DNA of 64,000 nucleotides from RGDT01 sp964630925. Lineage in GTDB: Bacteria; Planctomycetota; Planctomycetia; Gemmatales; Gemmataceae. Below, in pieces: positions 50,269-59,285 of the stretch. Location: positions 1-64,000 of the forward strand of contig CAZVZK010000033.1 of NCBI GenBank assembly GCA_964630925.1, given 5' to 3'. A program made the position numbers and the translations under genes. Below the pieces are notes generated by a model that was given only the letters and a program-made list of their open reading frames with translations, did not search any database and was not told the DNA's origin. Positions within the stretch are counted from its first letter, which is position 1; every line of letters begins with the position of its first letter.

Positions 50269-51603
50269 CTATTCCTCGCGTGTGAGGAAGCCCCAGCGCA
50301 GCGCCCGGTCCTGGTGGTAGTTCTTCCCCAGCGTCAGCGCCGTCGCGGCCTTCGCCATCTCGTAGCCGAGGTAGAAGGCGTGTGACGGGTCGATGTCCTT
50401 CATCCGGGCGAACAGCTCGAACGGGTCGTCGCCGCTCAGGTGGCCGTCCGCGTTGATCGCGTGCAGGGTGCCGCCCTCGGCGAAGATGCGGTAGTTGCGG
50501 TCCTTGACGTGGCGGGCGATGTCGGCCAGGCCCTCCTCGCCGTGGGCACGCAAGCGCGGGTCGCGCAGCAGGACGAGTCCCGGCTCCAGACGCTTGGGGA
50601 CGACGCGGCGCGTGACGGCGAAGTGCATCAGGCGGCGGGCCAGGTCCAGCTCCTTCACGCTCGACCGCGCCCAGTTGCCGACCTGCGTCGTCAGCACGCT
50701 GCGGATGCCGGCCTCCTGGCAGAAGCCGGCGAGGAGGACGTTCACGCCGCACGAGTCGGCATCCACCAGCTCGGTGACGTTCCCCACGCCCATCATGACC
50801 CCGTGCGTCGGGTACAGCCGCCGCGCCTCCAAATAGCGGCCCAGCGACGGGGCGAAGCCCAGGCCCAGCGGGGCGAGGATGGGGTCGATGCGGTGGCGGA
50901 CGTTGCGGGCGGAGAGGTAGGCGATGGTGTCGGCCATCCCCTCGACGGACGGCTCGCCGTCGGGGACGACGACGACCTCGGCCCCCCAATCGGGGGCGTG
51001 TTCGCGGTTGGAGGCGTTGACGCTGAGGACCAGCTCGGCGCCGGCGCGGGTGGCGTCGCGGGCCTCGGCGGGGTCGAAGGTGTCGATGGAGACGCGCAGG
51101 CCGGCGTCGCGCAGGGCCTTGACGGCGTCGGCGACGCCGGCCCAGGGGCCGCCGGGGTCGCAGCCGAGGTCGATCACGTCGGCCCCGTCGGCGGCGAGGG
51201 ACCGGGCCTGACGGACGATCTCGTCGAGGGTGAGGCGTGGGGCGTGGTTGATCTCGGCGAGGATCTCCAGGTCGTGGGCGCCGTAGCCCTCGCGCTGGTT
51301 GACCGTGGCGCGGAAGTGGTCGGGGAGGTCGCGGAGGTCCTCTGGGCCGCGCTCGACGGGGAGGGCGGTGCAGGCGCGCATCTCGGCGAGGTCGCCCTGG
51401 CACAGGCCGGGGAGGATGACGCGGTCGATGCCATCGGGGACGGTGAGGTGGGAGGCGATCCAGCGTGTGGTGGCGAGGGCGGCGACGGTGATCGGGAGGA
51501 CGGCGACATGTGGGGTGAAGCCGGCCTGGAGTGCGATGGCGGCGAGCGTGCGGCGGAGGGCCGGCTCGGCGAGCTTGCCGGTGACGAAGAGGAGGCGGCT
51601 CAT
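50269..51603 (-). CDS. Dihydropteroate-synthase-like protein with DUF6513 head (methanopterin-type)
   Basis: The 444-residue protein joins an N-terminal DUF6513-like domain (residues 1-110) to a pterin-binding TIM barrel (DGADVIDLGCDPGG and RVSIDTFDPAEARDA). This architecture is known from archaea and from bacteria with tetrahydromethanopterin-linked C1 metabolism, including planctomycetes. I infer a role in methanopterin biosynthesis rather than folate. No other C1-transfer gene lies in the window, so it is an outlying member. It is divergent from the tRNA-Arg gene. Confidence 0.85.
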   Translation of the reverse strand: MSRLLFVTGKLAEPALRRTLAAIALQAGFTPHVAVLPITVAALATTRWIASHLTVPDGIDRVILPGLCQGDLAEMRACTALPVERGPEDLRDLPDHFRATVNQREGYGAHDLEILAEINHAPRLTLDEIVRQARSLAADGADVIDLGCDPGGPWAGVADAVKALRDAGLRVSIDTFDPAEARDATRAGAELVLSVNASNREHAPDWGAEVVVVPDGEPSVEGMADTIAYLSARNVRHRIDPILAPLGLGFAPSLGRYLEARRLYPTHGVMMGVGNVTELVDADSCGVNVLLAGFCQEAGIRSVLTTQVGNWARSSVKELDLARRLMHFAVTRRVVPKRLEPGLVLLRDPRLRAHGEEGLADIARHVKDRNYRIFAEGGTLHAINADGHLSGDDPFELFARMKDIDPSHAFYLGYEMAKAATALTLGKNYHQDRALRWGFLTREE

Positions 51604-51660
51604 GGGACAACCTCACCCCGCCTTGTCTCGGAGGGCGGGCTGCGATACGCTGGAGGTGTC

Positions 51661-51734
51661 GCGCCCGTAGCTCAACTGGATAGAGCAGCGGTCTTCGGAA
51701 CCGCAGGTTGCAGGTTCGAGCCCTGCCGGGCGTA
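51661..51734 (+). tRNA. tRNA-Arg (anticodon TCG)
   Basis: A cloverleaf can be drawn by hand: acceptor arm GCGCCCG with CGGGCGT, D arm GCTC/GAGC, anticodon stem GCGGT/ACCGC around the loop CTTCGGA with anticodon TCG at 51695-51697, and T arm GCAGG-TTCGAGC-CCTGC. The discriminator is A and no CCA is encoded. It reads CGA codons. It is the only RNA gene I found, and its 3' end lies 5 bases from the stop of the convergent kinase gene. Confidence 0.95.
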
Positions 51735-51739
51735 CTGGG

Positions 51740-53827
51740 TCACTCATCGCCGTCCTTCTCGGGGCGGGGCGGCGGCTGGCCGTCCTCCTCCTCGTTCCAG
51801 TGCGAGAAGCGGATCGCCTTCAGCACGTCCACGCGTCTGGCGATGGGCAGGATCGCGTCGTCGAAGGGCCTGTCCACGGCATCGACCGCGGCCTCGTCGA
51901 TGCCGCGGTCCCTCGACCACCCCGCCGAGCGGTCGAGCTTGCCGCCGGAGTAGTCCCTCTCGAAGACCTCGTAGGGGGCCGTGCTCTTCGCCCCCTTGAG
52001 CCGGGCCAACTGACGCACGATCAGGTCGCGGTCGTCCTGGGTCAGCGGTGTCCTGTTGGCGATCAGGATCACGGTGTCGAGGCTGCTGGCGTCCCTCACC
52101 GGATACCCGGCGTTGGGGCGGGGCGACATCGCCTCGCGGACGGCCTCCTCGGACGGCGGGGGCTCGGCCAAACCGACGCGGAACTTGCCGTCGGGGTTCC
52201 ACGGGTAGAGTGCGTAGGTCTTGCCCGAGCCGTCGTGGTACAGGAGGTAGGCGTAGGCGGGCCGGCTCAGCTCCGCCTCCACGCGGATCTTGTCGCCGTT
52301 GCGGACAGGCACCGCGTCCGTGCGTTTCTCCGTCACCTCCTCCCAGTGCTTCTTCCTCGTCAACACCTTGAACGTCAGGAGGCCACGCAGCGGCCTGTCG
52401 GGGTCGAGCGGCCTCGGCTCGGGGAGGACGCGGGCCTCGGGCTCCAGCGAGCGCGGGAAGGGGAGCACCTTCGCCGTGCCGCCGGGGCGTTGTGCCGGCG
52501 CGCGGAGCAGCGCCGCCGCGATGCCAGCCGTCACCAGCAGGGAGGCCAGCGCCACGGACAGGCCGACCCGCAGCATGCGTACCCGCCGGCTGAGCCAGCG
52601 CTCCAGATCGACGGCGAGGGCCTCTGCGGAGGCGTGACGTTCGGCCGGGTCGGCTGAAAGGGCACGCAGACAGATCCTCTCCAGCCCCGCCGGGAGGTGC
52701 GGGTCGATGCGGCGGGGCGGCTCCACCTCGCCCCTGGCGGCGGCCTTGATGGCGGCGTCGCGTGTCTCCCCGGCGTGCGGGGCGCGGCCCGTGAGGCACT
52801 CGTACAGAACGGCCCCAAGGCCGTACACGTCGGTGGCCGGACCGACCTGGGCGGAGCGTCCGGCGGCCTGCTCGGGGGCCATGTAGGCCGGCGTCCCCAG
52901 GAGGTCGCCCTGCACCGTCTGCATGCCGCCCTCGAGCTGGCGTGCCAGGCCGAAGTCGGTGAGGCGTGGCGTGGCAGCTCGCCCCTCGCCCATGAGGATG
53001 TTGGCGGGCTTGATGTCGCGGTGGATGACGCCGTTCTGGTGGGCGTAATGGACGGCGCGTGCGAGGGAGACGACCAGCTCGGCGGCGGCGCGGGGGTCGA
53101 GGGTGCCGGAGCGGAGGCGGGCGGCGAGGGTGCCGCCGGGGACGTGCTCCATGACGAGGAAGGGGTGGCCGGCGTGGACGCCTCCGTCGTACACGCGGAC
53201 GATGCCTGGGTGTTCGAGGCTGGCGACGGCCCGCGCCTCGGCATCGAAACGCAATCGGGCCGTCGGGTGCCGCGACAGGTCGGCGCGGATGAGTTTGACG
53301 GCCACCAGCCGGTTCAGCATGATCTGGCGGGCCTTCAGGACGACGCCCATGCCGCCGCGGCCCAGCTCCTCCATCGCCTCGTAGCCGGGGGGCAGCGAGG
53401 GGGGCAGCCCGTGGCCGTTGATGTCGTGCGTGGGCGGGCCGCTGGCGCCGGTGGTGGCCGCGAGGAGGCGGTCGGCGATCTCGTCGGCGTGCCTGGGGAA
53501 GCGTTTGACGTACTCTTCGGGGCGGAGGGCGGGGTCGGAGCGGCGGCGGAGGTGGAACTCCTGGGCGGCGAGGTCGGCGACGAGGGAGGCGTCGGAGGCC
53601 AGGTCGGGGTAGCGGGCGAGGTAGTCCTCGACGGGAACGCCGAGGCCCGCCTTCCACCGGTACTCGATGTCGCTGTGGACGAGGTCGCGCAACACCTGGC
53701 CGCGCTCGGGGTCGCCGGGGGGCGGGAGGAAGTCGTCGATGGGGGGGGCGGGGGTGCGCCGCCACGCCTCGTCGAAGCGGTCGAGGGCCTCGGTCACGCG
53801 GGCGGAGGCTTCATCTTGCGACAGCAT
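51740..53827 (-). CDS. Membrane serine/threonine protein kinase with DUF4384-like extracellular part
   Basis: The 695-residue protein has an N-terminal region with planctomycete PEGA/kinase-leader-like repeats and a Hanks-type kinase domain (about 148-412) with Lys178, HRDIKPAN at 269-276 and DFG at 291-293. A transmembrane helix follows (about 420-442), then an outer region with a DUF4384-like strand pattern (GDKIRVEAELSRPAYAYLLY). It lies 13 bases after an ECF sigma-factor gene on the same strand, a pairing known in planctomycetes. The kinase probably regulates the sigma factor. Confidence 0.92.
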   Translation of the reverse strand: MLSQDEASARVTEALDRFDEAWRRTPAPPIDDFLPPPGDPERGQVLRDLVHSDIEYRWKAGLGVPVEDYLARYPDLASDASLVADLAAQEFHLRRRSDPALRPEEYVKRFPRHADEIADRLLAATTGASGPPTHDINGHGLPPSLPPGYEAMEELGRGGMGVVLKARQIMLNRLVAVKLIRADLSRHPTARLRFDAEARAVASLEHPGIVRVYDGGVHAGHPFLVMEHVPGGTLAARLRSGTLDPRAAAELVVSLARAVHYAHQNGVIHRDIKPANILMGEGRAATPRLTDFGLARQLEGGMQTVQGDLLGTPAYMAPEQAAGRSAQVGPATDVYGLGAVLYECLTGRAPHAGETRDAAIKAAARGEVEPPRRIDPHLPAGLERICLRALSADPAERHASAEALAVDLERWLSRRVRMLRVGLSVALASLLVTAGIAAALLRAPAQRPGGTAKVLPFPRSLEPEARVLPEPRPLDPDRPLRGLLTFKVLTRKKHWEEVTEKRTDAVPVRNGDKIRVEAELSRPAYAYLLYHDGSGKTYALYPWNPDGKFRVGLAEPPPSEEAVREAMSPRPNAGYPVRDASSLDTVILIANRTPLTQDDRDLIVRQLARLKGAKSTAPYEVFERDYSGGKLDRSAGWSRDRGIDEAAVDAVDRPFDDAILPIARRVDVLKAIRFSHWNEEEDGQPPPRPEKDGDE

Positions 53828-53840
53828 GGCGGCGTCCTCG

Positions 53841-54431
53841 TCAGCCCAACTTCTCCCAGCGGCGTTTGACCTTCTCGATCACCTGCTTGGAGCGGTACTC
53901 GGTCGTGTTCATGCGGCGGGCGATCTCGGCGAGGGGGTGCTCCTCCAGCGCGAGCTGCATGACGCCGCGTTCGAAGTCGTTCAGCCCGGCGAGGAGCTGG
54001 CGGATGGTGTCCTCCATGGCGGCGGCCTCGGAGGGCGACGGCTCCTTGGCCAGGGCCATCCACGAGGCGGCGCTGTCGGAGTCGGCCGACGGCCGGTCGA
54101 TGGGGGTCTCCTTGGCCACGTCGCGGCACTGGGCCTTGTAGTGCTCGGTGCGGTGGCCGCACTTGCGGAGGGTGATGAAGGCCAGCAGGCCCCAGAGGTT
54201 GTCCCAGTTGGCGAGGGTGAACGGCGTCTCCTTGTGTCGGAGGAAGAAGGACTTCAGGACGGACTGGGCCACGTCCTCGGGGCCGTCCTTGGCGAGGATA
54301 CGCGGGTCCATGCGGCTGCGCACCAGGCCGATGAGGCGTGTGAAGTACGCCTCGAAGACGCGGCGGCAGGCCGACGGGTCGCCCTGCTGCATCTTCGTCA
54401 CGAGGTCCGCGAACGAGCTGTCCTCACCCAT
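53841..54431 (-). CDS. ECF-type RNA polymerase sigma factor linked to a serine/threonine kinase
   Basis: The 196-residue protein has sigma region 2 (DGPEDVAQSVLKSFFLRH) and sigma region 4 (LNDFERGVMQLALEEHPLAEIARRMNTTEYRSKQVIEKVKRRW). It has no anti-sigma gene next to it; instead, the kinase gene follows, as in planctomycete STK-linked ECF groups. Phosphorylation is the likely control. A TTGCGT-N17-GATAAT promoter lies just upstream. Confidence 0.92.
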   Translation of the reverse strand: MGEDSSFADLVTKMQQGDPSACRRVFEAYFTRLIGLVRSRMDPRILAKDGPEDVAQSVLKSFFLRHKETPFTLANWDNLWGLLAFITLRKCGHRTEHYKAQCRDVAKETPIDRPSADSDSAASWMALAKEPSPSEAAAMEDTIRQLLAGLNDFERGVMQLALEEHPLAEIARRMNTTEYRSKQVIEKVKRRWEKLG

Positions 54432-54463
54432 GGTCTGCCCCCCCCACCCCAGGTGGTACGGGC

Positions 54464-54492
54464 ATTATCCGCAGGCGAGGCCGTCCACGCAA
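54464..54492 (-). promoter_or_regulatory. Predicted promoter for the sigma-factor/kinase operon
   Basis: On the minus strand TTGCGT (54492-54487) and GATAAT (54469-54464) are separated by 17 bases. The start of transcription would be about 26 bases before the sigma-factor ATG. Confidence 0.45.
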
Positions 54493-54925
54493 GCCTCTGA
54501 ATGCAGATGAGGGCCGGGGCCGGCGTCCGGAAAAGAATCCGCCGGGAATGCAAGCAGTGACGGGCGGAGGCTGCCATCGCCGATTCGTTCCCGTTCAGCG
54601 GGGGTGGGAATTAGACGGAAGTGGACGTGTGGCGTGGCGGGGTGGGTGCGGATTGCATTGCATTGCCCCCCCCCAGGCACCCCCCTGCAATGCAAATCCT
54701 CGGCGGGATTTGCATTTCATGGCCTGTGGTCAGACCTCAGACACCAGGGGCGTGGCCGCCCTCCACGTCTCATTTTGTCTAACTCCACAAGCCGGTGAAC
54801 GGTGACGCCGATTCTTCTTCGTGCTGGCAGCCGTTCTCTTTCTTGCGCGATCCCGAAGCGTCGCGGCTCGAAAGTCCCTGGCGGCTCTCCCGTCAACGAT
54901 CCCCGCCCAGGAGTGGCCCGCCCTT
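54493..54925. other. Gap with a C-rich-loop hairpin
   Basis: This stretch separates the glycogen phosphorylase stop from the sigma-factor promoter. It contains tandem TTGCA units and a hairpin with arms at 54650-54661 (GGATTGCATTGC) and 54687-54699, with one bulged base and a loop rich in C. A third, direct copy of the arm lies at 54706-54716. No gene is seen. The hairpin may end the phosphorylase transcript. Confidence 0.45.
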
Positions 54926-57388
54926 TCACCCAACCGGGGCCGGCTTGGCGCCCCAGATCTCGGCGGCGTACTGCGCGATCGTCCGGTCCGACGAGAACGC
55001 CCCCGACGACGCCACGTTCAGGATCGCCTTCCGCGACCACGCCTCCTGGTCGGCGTACAGCTCGCCCGCCGCCGCCTGCGCCTTCGCGTACGCCCCCAGG
55101 TCGGCGAGGTGCATGTAGTAATCGCCCTTGTACAGCAGCGTCTGCCGGATCGGCTCGAAGATGCCCGGCTCCATCGTGCTGAAGTGGTCGTTGAAGATCA
55201 GGTCCAGCGCCGCGCGGATCTCCGGCTCGTTGTTGTAGTGCCACCGCGGGTCGTACCACCCCCGGCTGTTCGCCACCTGCTCCGCCGTCAGCCCGAACAT
55301 GAAGAAGTTCTCCTCGCCGGCGGCCTCTGCCATCTCGATGGTGGCGCCGTCGCGGGTGCCGATGGTCAGGGCGCCGTTCATCATGAACTTCATGTTGCCC
55401 GTGCCGGACGCCTCGTACCCCGCCGTCGAGATCTGCTCCGACAGGTCCGTCGCCGGGATCAGCCTCTCGGCGAGGGTCACCGAGTAGTTCGGCAGGAACA
55501 TCACCTTCAGCTTGCCCTCCATGTCGGGGTCCGCGTCGATGACCGACGCCACGCTGGTGATGAGCTTGATGATGACCTTGGCCAGGACGTAGGCCGGGGC
55601 CGCCTTGCCCGCGAACAGGAAGGTCCTCGGCACCACCTTCGTCTTGGGATTCTGCTTGAGGCGGTCATACATCATGACCACCTGGAGGATGTTGAGCAGC
55701 TGGCGCTTGTACTCGTGGATGCGCTTCACCTGGCAGTCGAACAGGGTGTCGGGATCGACCACCGCCCCCATCGAGCGTAGCCACGACGCGAACCGCTCCT
55801 TCGCCTTCCGCTTGGCCTTGCGGAACTTCTCGCGGAACGAGGCGTCCTCCGCCAGCGGCTTCAGGCGCTGCAGCTCGTCCAGGTCGGTGATCCACCTGTC
55901 GCCGATGGCCTCGGTGATGAGCGACGACAGGGCCGGGTTGCACATGAGCAGCCAGCGCCGCGGCGTCACGCCGTTCGTCTTGTTGTTGAACCGCTCCGGG
56001 AACATCTCGGCGAAGTCCTTGACGACCTTGGTGCGCAGCAGGTCGCTGTGGATCGCCGCGACGCCGTTGGTGCTGTGCGTGCCGACGATGGCCAGGTTCG
56101 CCATCCGCACCTTGCGTTCGGCCCCCTCCTCGATGATGCTCATGCGCTGCAGGCGGCCCACGTCGCCGGGGTAGCGGTTGGCCACGTCGCCGAGGAAGCG
56201 GCGGTTGATCTCGTAGATGATCTCCAGGTGCCGGGGCAGCAGGCGGGCGAACATGTCCACCGGCCACTTCTCCAGGGCCTCCGGCAGCAGGGTGTGGTTG
56301 GTGTACGCCAGCGTGCGGTGGGTGATGTCCCAGGCCTCGTCCCACTTCAGGCCGATCTGGTCGAGCAGGTACGCCATCAATTCGCTGACGGCCATCGCCG
56401 GGTGCGTGTCGTTGAGCTGGATGGCGACCTTGTCGGGCAGCGTCCTCCACTCGTCGTTGTGCCGGCGGAATCGTCCGAGGATGTCCTCCAGCGAGCAGGC
56501 GACGAGGAAGTACTCCTGCAGGAACCGCAGCGACCGGCCCGAGGCGGTCGAGTCGTCGGGGTACAGGACGCGGGTGAGCGTCTCGGCGGCGACCTTGTCG
56601 CTGACGGCCCCGTAGAAGTCGCCGGTGCTGAATTCGCCGAAGTCGAAGTAGTCGGGGGCGGCGGCGCTCCACAGGCGGAGGGTGTTGACGGTGCGTCCGC
56701 CGTAGCCGACCACGGGGCGGTCGTAGGGGATGCCGTAGAGCTGGGTCTGCTCGCCGGGGGAGTAGTGGATCTGCCCGCCGCGCATGTCGAAGCGGCCGGC
56801 GAGGCGGACCGGCTTGGTCTCCTCGGGGCGGGCGATCTCCCACGGGTCGGGCCGGCGCAGCCAGTTGTCGGGCCGCTCCACCTGATACCCGCCCTCGAGG
56901 TCCTGGCGGAAGATGCCGTACTCGTAGCGCAGCCCGTAGCCGACCGCCGGGATCTGGAGGGTGGCCAGGGAGTCGATGAAGCACGCCGCCAGACGCCCCA
57001 GGCCGCCGTTGCCCAGCCCGGCGTCCGGCTCCTGGTCGGCGACCTTCATGAGGTCGAGGCCCTCCTTCTGGAGCATCTCGCGGACGAGGGGGTCGGCGGC
57101 CAGGTTGGTGATGTTGTTCGTCAGCGAGCGGCCGATCAGGAACTCCATCGACAGGTAATAGACACGCTTGGGGTTGGCGGCGTTGTGGGCGGCTCGCGTC
57201 TTGATCCAACGGTGGGTGAGGATGTCGCGGACGGACCGCGCGAACGACTCGAACTTCTGCCGCATGTGGGCGACCTTAGGGTCGATCACGTTGTCGTAGA
57301 TGAGGTGGCGCTCGTACAAGGCGTTCTCGTCGCCGTGGAAGCGCACGGAGGGGCAGTCGAGGCGCTTGAGGACGTCGGGCTGGCTCAT
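54926..57388 (-). CDS. glgP: Glycogen/starch phosphorylase
   Basis: The 820-residue PLP enzyme releases glucose 1-phosphate from alpha-glucans. RVYYLSMEFLIGRSL near the N-terminus, LNDTHPAMAVSELM in the middle and the PLP lysine Lys667 in GTGNMKFMMNGALTIGT are diagnostic. The length is normal for bacterial phosphorylases. In-frame starts farther upstream exist at 57427 and 57520, but the ATG at 57388 fits the family. It is divergent from a small HAD gene. Confidence 0.96.
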   Translation of the reverse strand: MSQPDVLKRLDCPSVRFHGDENALYERHLIYDNVIDPKVAHMRQKFESFARSVRDILTHRWIKTRAAHNAANPKRVYYLSMEFLIGRSLTNNITNLAADPLVREMLQKEGLDLMKVADQEPDAGLGNGGLGRLAACFIDSLATLQIPAVGYGLRYEYGIFRQDLEGGYQVERPDNWLRRPDPWEIARPEETKPVRLAGRFDMRGGQIHYSPGEQTQLYGIPYDRPVVGYGGRTVNTLRLWSAAAPDYFDFGEFSTGDFYGAVSDKVAAETLTRVLYPDDSTASGRSLRFLQEYFLVACSLEDILGRFRRHNDEWRTLPDKVAIQLNDTHPAMAVSELMAYLLDQIGLKWDEAWDITHRTLAYTNHTLLPEALEKWPVDMFARLLPRHLEIIYEINRRFLGDVANRYPGDVGRLQRMSIIEEGAERKVRMANLAIVGTHSTNGVAAIHSDLLRTKVVKDFAEMFPERFNNKTNGVTPRRWLLMCNPALSSLITEAIGDRWITDLDELQRLKPLAEDASFREKFRKAKRKAKERFASWLRSMGAVVDPDTLFDCQVKRIHEYKRQLLNILQVVMMYDRLKQNPKTKVVPRTFLFAGKAAPAYVLAKVIIKLITSVASVIDADPDMEGKLKVMFLPNYSVTLAERLIPATDLSEQISTAGYEASGTGNMKFMMNGALTIGTRDGATIEMAEAAGEENFFMFGLTAEQVANSRGWYDPRWHYNNEPEIRAALDLIFNDHFSTMEPGIFEPIRQTLLYKGDYYMHLADLGAYAKAQAAAGELYADQEAWSRKAILNVASSGAFSSDRTIAQYAAEIWGAKPAPVG

Positions 57389-57476
57389 GTCGGGAGGCTC
57401 CGGCGGAAGGGGACGCGCGGATGTCATTGTCGGGAAAGGGCCGGCGCGTGACAATGACGGGGTCGGAGGATGCGCG

Positions 57477-58133
57477 ATGCGGCCGGGCCTGCTGGTGACC
57501 GATTTCGACGGGACGCTCACGCGGAACGACTTCTACCGCCTGGTGGCCGAGGCGTTCGACCCGCCCGGCATCGCGACGTTCTGGCCGGGGTATCTCGATG
57601 GGCGGTACACGCACTTCGAGGCGTTGGCCGGCATCTTCGCGACCGTGGAGGCGACGGAGGCCGACTGGCTGCGTCTGGTGGATCGCGCCGGCGTCGAGCC
57701 GGAGCTGGCCGCGTGGGTGGGTCGGCTGCACGAGGCGGGCTGGGACGTGACGGTGGCGTCGGCGGGGTGCCACTGGTACATCGGGCGCATCCTGGCGTCG
57801 GCGGGGGTGGAGCTGGAGGTCCACGCCAACCCCGGCCGCGTCGAGGGCGGCAAGCTCGTGATGGAGCTGGCCCCTGACGGGCCGTTCTTCTGCCCGAAGG
57901 TCGGCATCGACAAGGCGGCGGTGGTGCGTGCCGGGATCGAGCGCGGGCAGACGGTGGCGTTCGCCGGGGACGGGCTCCCCGACGCGCCGGCGGCGAAACT
58001 GGTCCCGGCGGGGCGGCGCTTCGCGCGGCACGACCTGGCGACGGCGCTGCGGCGTGAGGGGCTGCCGTTCAGGCCGTTCGAGGCGTGGGGCGAGGTGGCG
58101 CGGATGCTGTGCGAGGGGTCAGCGCTTCGCTGA
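57477..58133 (+). CDS. HAD-superfamily phosphatase, MtnX-like
   Basis: The 218-residue protein has motif I TDFDGTLT (Asp9 and Asp11), motif II near ASAGCHWYI and motif IV FAGDGLPDAPAA, in the PSP/MtnX-like branch. MtnX is a methionine-salvage phosphatase, but no other mtn gene is here, so the assignment stays at family level. GGAGG lies before the ATG. Its 3' end overlaps the convergent DUF4058 gene by 15 bases. Confidence 0.85.
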   Translation: MRPGLLVTDFDGTLTRNDFYRLVAEAFDPPGIATFWPGYLDGRYTHFEALAGIFATVEATEADWLRLVDRAGVEPELAAWVGRLHEAGWDVTVASAGCHWYIGRILASAGVELEVHANPGRVEGGKLVMELAPDGPFFCPKVGIDKAAVVRAGIERGQTVAFAGDGLPDAPAAKLVPAGRRFARHDLATALRREGLPFRPFEAWGEVARMLCEGSALR

Positions 58134-58887
58134 CGAGGCCGTCCCGCGCACCCACCTCGCCTCCGCCGACGCCAGGCGGATGCCCAGAGGCTTGGAGTAG
58201 TCGATGTCGAGCCAGTACCGCGAGCGGGCGTAGATCCCATCCACCAGCGGCTGGAGCGGGATGACGAGGTCGGGGTCTCGGCGTGCCAGCGGGATGCGCA
58301 GCGGGGGTAGCGGGTCGCGGTAGGAGGCCCGCCACACGCGGCACGAGGGGGCGCTCGGCTTGCGGGAGAGCAGGACGTAGTAGGGGGAGTCGGGCATCCC
58401 CTCCAGCATGGGCATCCGCGTCCCGCGGAGAAGGAGATCGACCTCGATGAAGTGTGCCGACCCGAGGAGGGCGGCGTTACGCTCGAGGGCGTACTTGTCC
58501 CACCCCTCGGTGCCGTGCCGCTTGTTGGCGGGCGACAGGATCTCGATACAGGCGACGAGGTGCGGCTCTTCCCGCGCGAGGCTGATCTCGATGAACGTCT
58601 CGCGGTGTTGCTCCTCGATGAAGGGGAGGACCGTGATGCCGCCGTCATCCCCTTCACTCTCGGCCCCGCGGCCCGAGGATACCGACATCGGGCATCATCG
58701 CCGGGTCTTCCTTGCCATCGACCCCGGCGAGGACGACGTAGGAACGCTCATCGATCCGGCAGCGGTAGCCATCCGGCAAGTCGGCGGAGATGGCGCGGTC
58801 GAGATCGCCGATGAGCTTGTGGTGGAAGTCGGGCCAGCTCTCCTGGGCCTCGATGTACGGGTCCATGCCGGGGAACGGTGACTTCAT
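58119..58887 (-). pseudogene. DUF4058 gene with a frameshift
   Basis: Two overlapping frames together encode a complete DUF4058-like protein. The first (58654-58887) gives MKSPFPGMDPYIEAQESW, ERSYVVLAGVDGKE and MPDVGILGPRG, then stops. The second (58119-58688), shifted by one base, continues FIEEQHRETFIEISL, CIEILSPANKR, RMPMLEGMPDSPYYVLL and DIDYSKPLGIRL. The shift falls in a GGGCCGCGGGGCC tract near 58660-58690. Either the gene is inactivated, the assembly has an indel, or ribosomes slip. DUF4058 has no known function and is common in planctomycetes and cyanobacteria. Confidence 0.85.
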
Positions 58888-58954
58888 GATGGGTGCCCTC
58901 CGTCGGCATTATGCCGGGCGGGCACGGGCCGGGGCAAGGCGTCATCCGGATGCT

Positions 58955-59206
58955 TCAAGGCCGGATCACGAACACGCCCTCGCCTTGCTCCCCGACCAGG
59001 AGCTGGAGGCCCCGCCCTTCGGCGACTTTCCTCACCTCGTCCTCCTGAGCGGCGCGCAGCAAGATGGTCAGCCAGTCGGCGCCCGGGTGCTCGGCCACCG
59101 GGAAGCGACAATCCTCGGGCGGCTCCCAGGTGAGCTCTCCCAGCTCCCCGACGTGATCTCGGTTAGAGGCAATACCGTTCAACGAAGGGGAGGTCGCTCG
59201 TGTGCC
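58955..59206 (-). pseudogene. Possible 3' remnant of a gene cut off at the IS end
   Basis: The frame ends in a protein-like stretch (WLTILLRAAQEDEVRKVAEG, then LQLLVGEQGEGVFVIRP) but has no start codon before it reaches the IS element. I do not recognise the domain. It may be a gene truncated when the IS arrived or by a later deletion. Confidence 0.4.
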
Positions 59207-59249
59207 GGGTGGCCGGGGTCGGCTTTGAGACCCCCATAGGCACCAGTTT
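59207..59249 (+). repeat. Left terminal inverted repeat of the IS
   Basis: The first 27 bases start GGGTGGCCGGGG and are identical to the right end; six unmatched bases follow, then GCACCAGTTT matches again. Confidence 0.85.
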
Positions 59250-59285
59250 AGGCGGAGAGGGCAAAGAGGGAGGCCCCGGTAGGAT

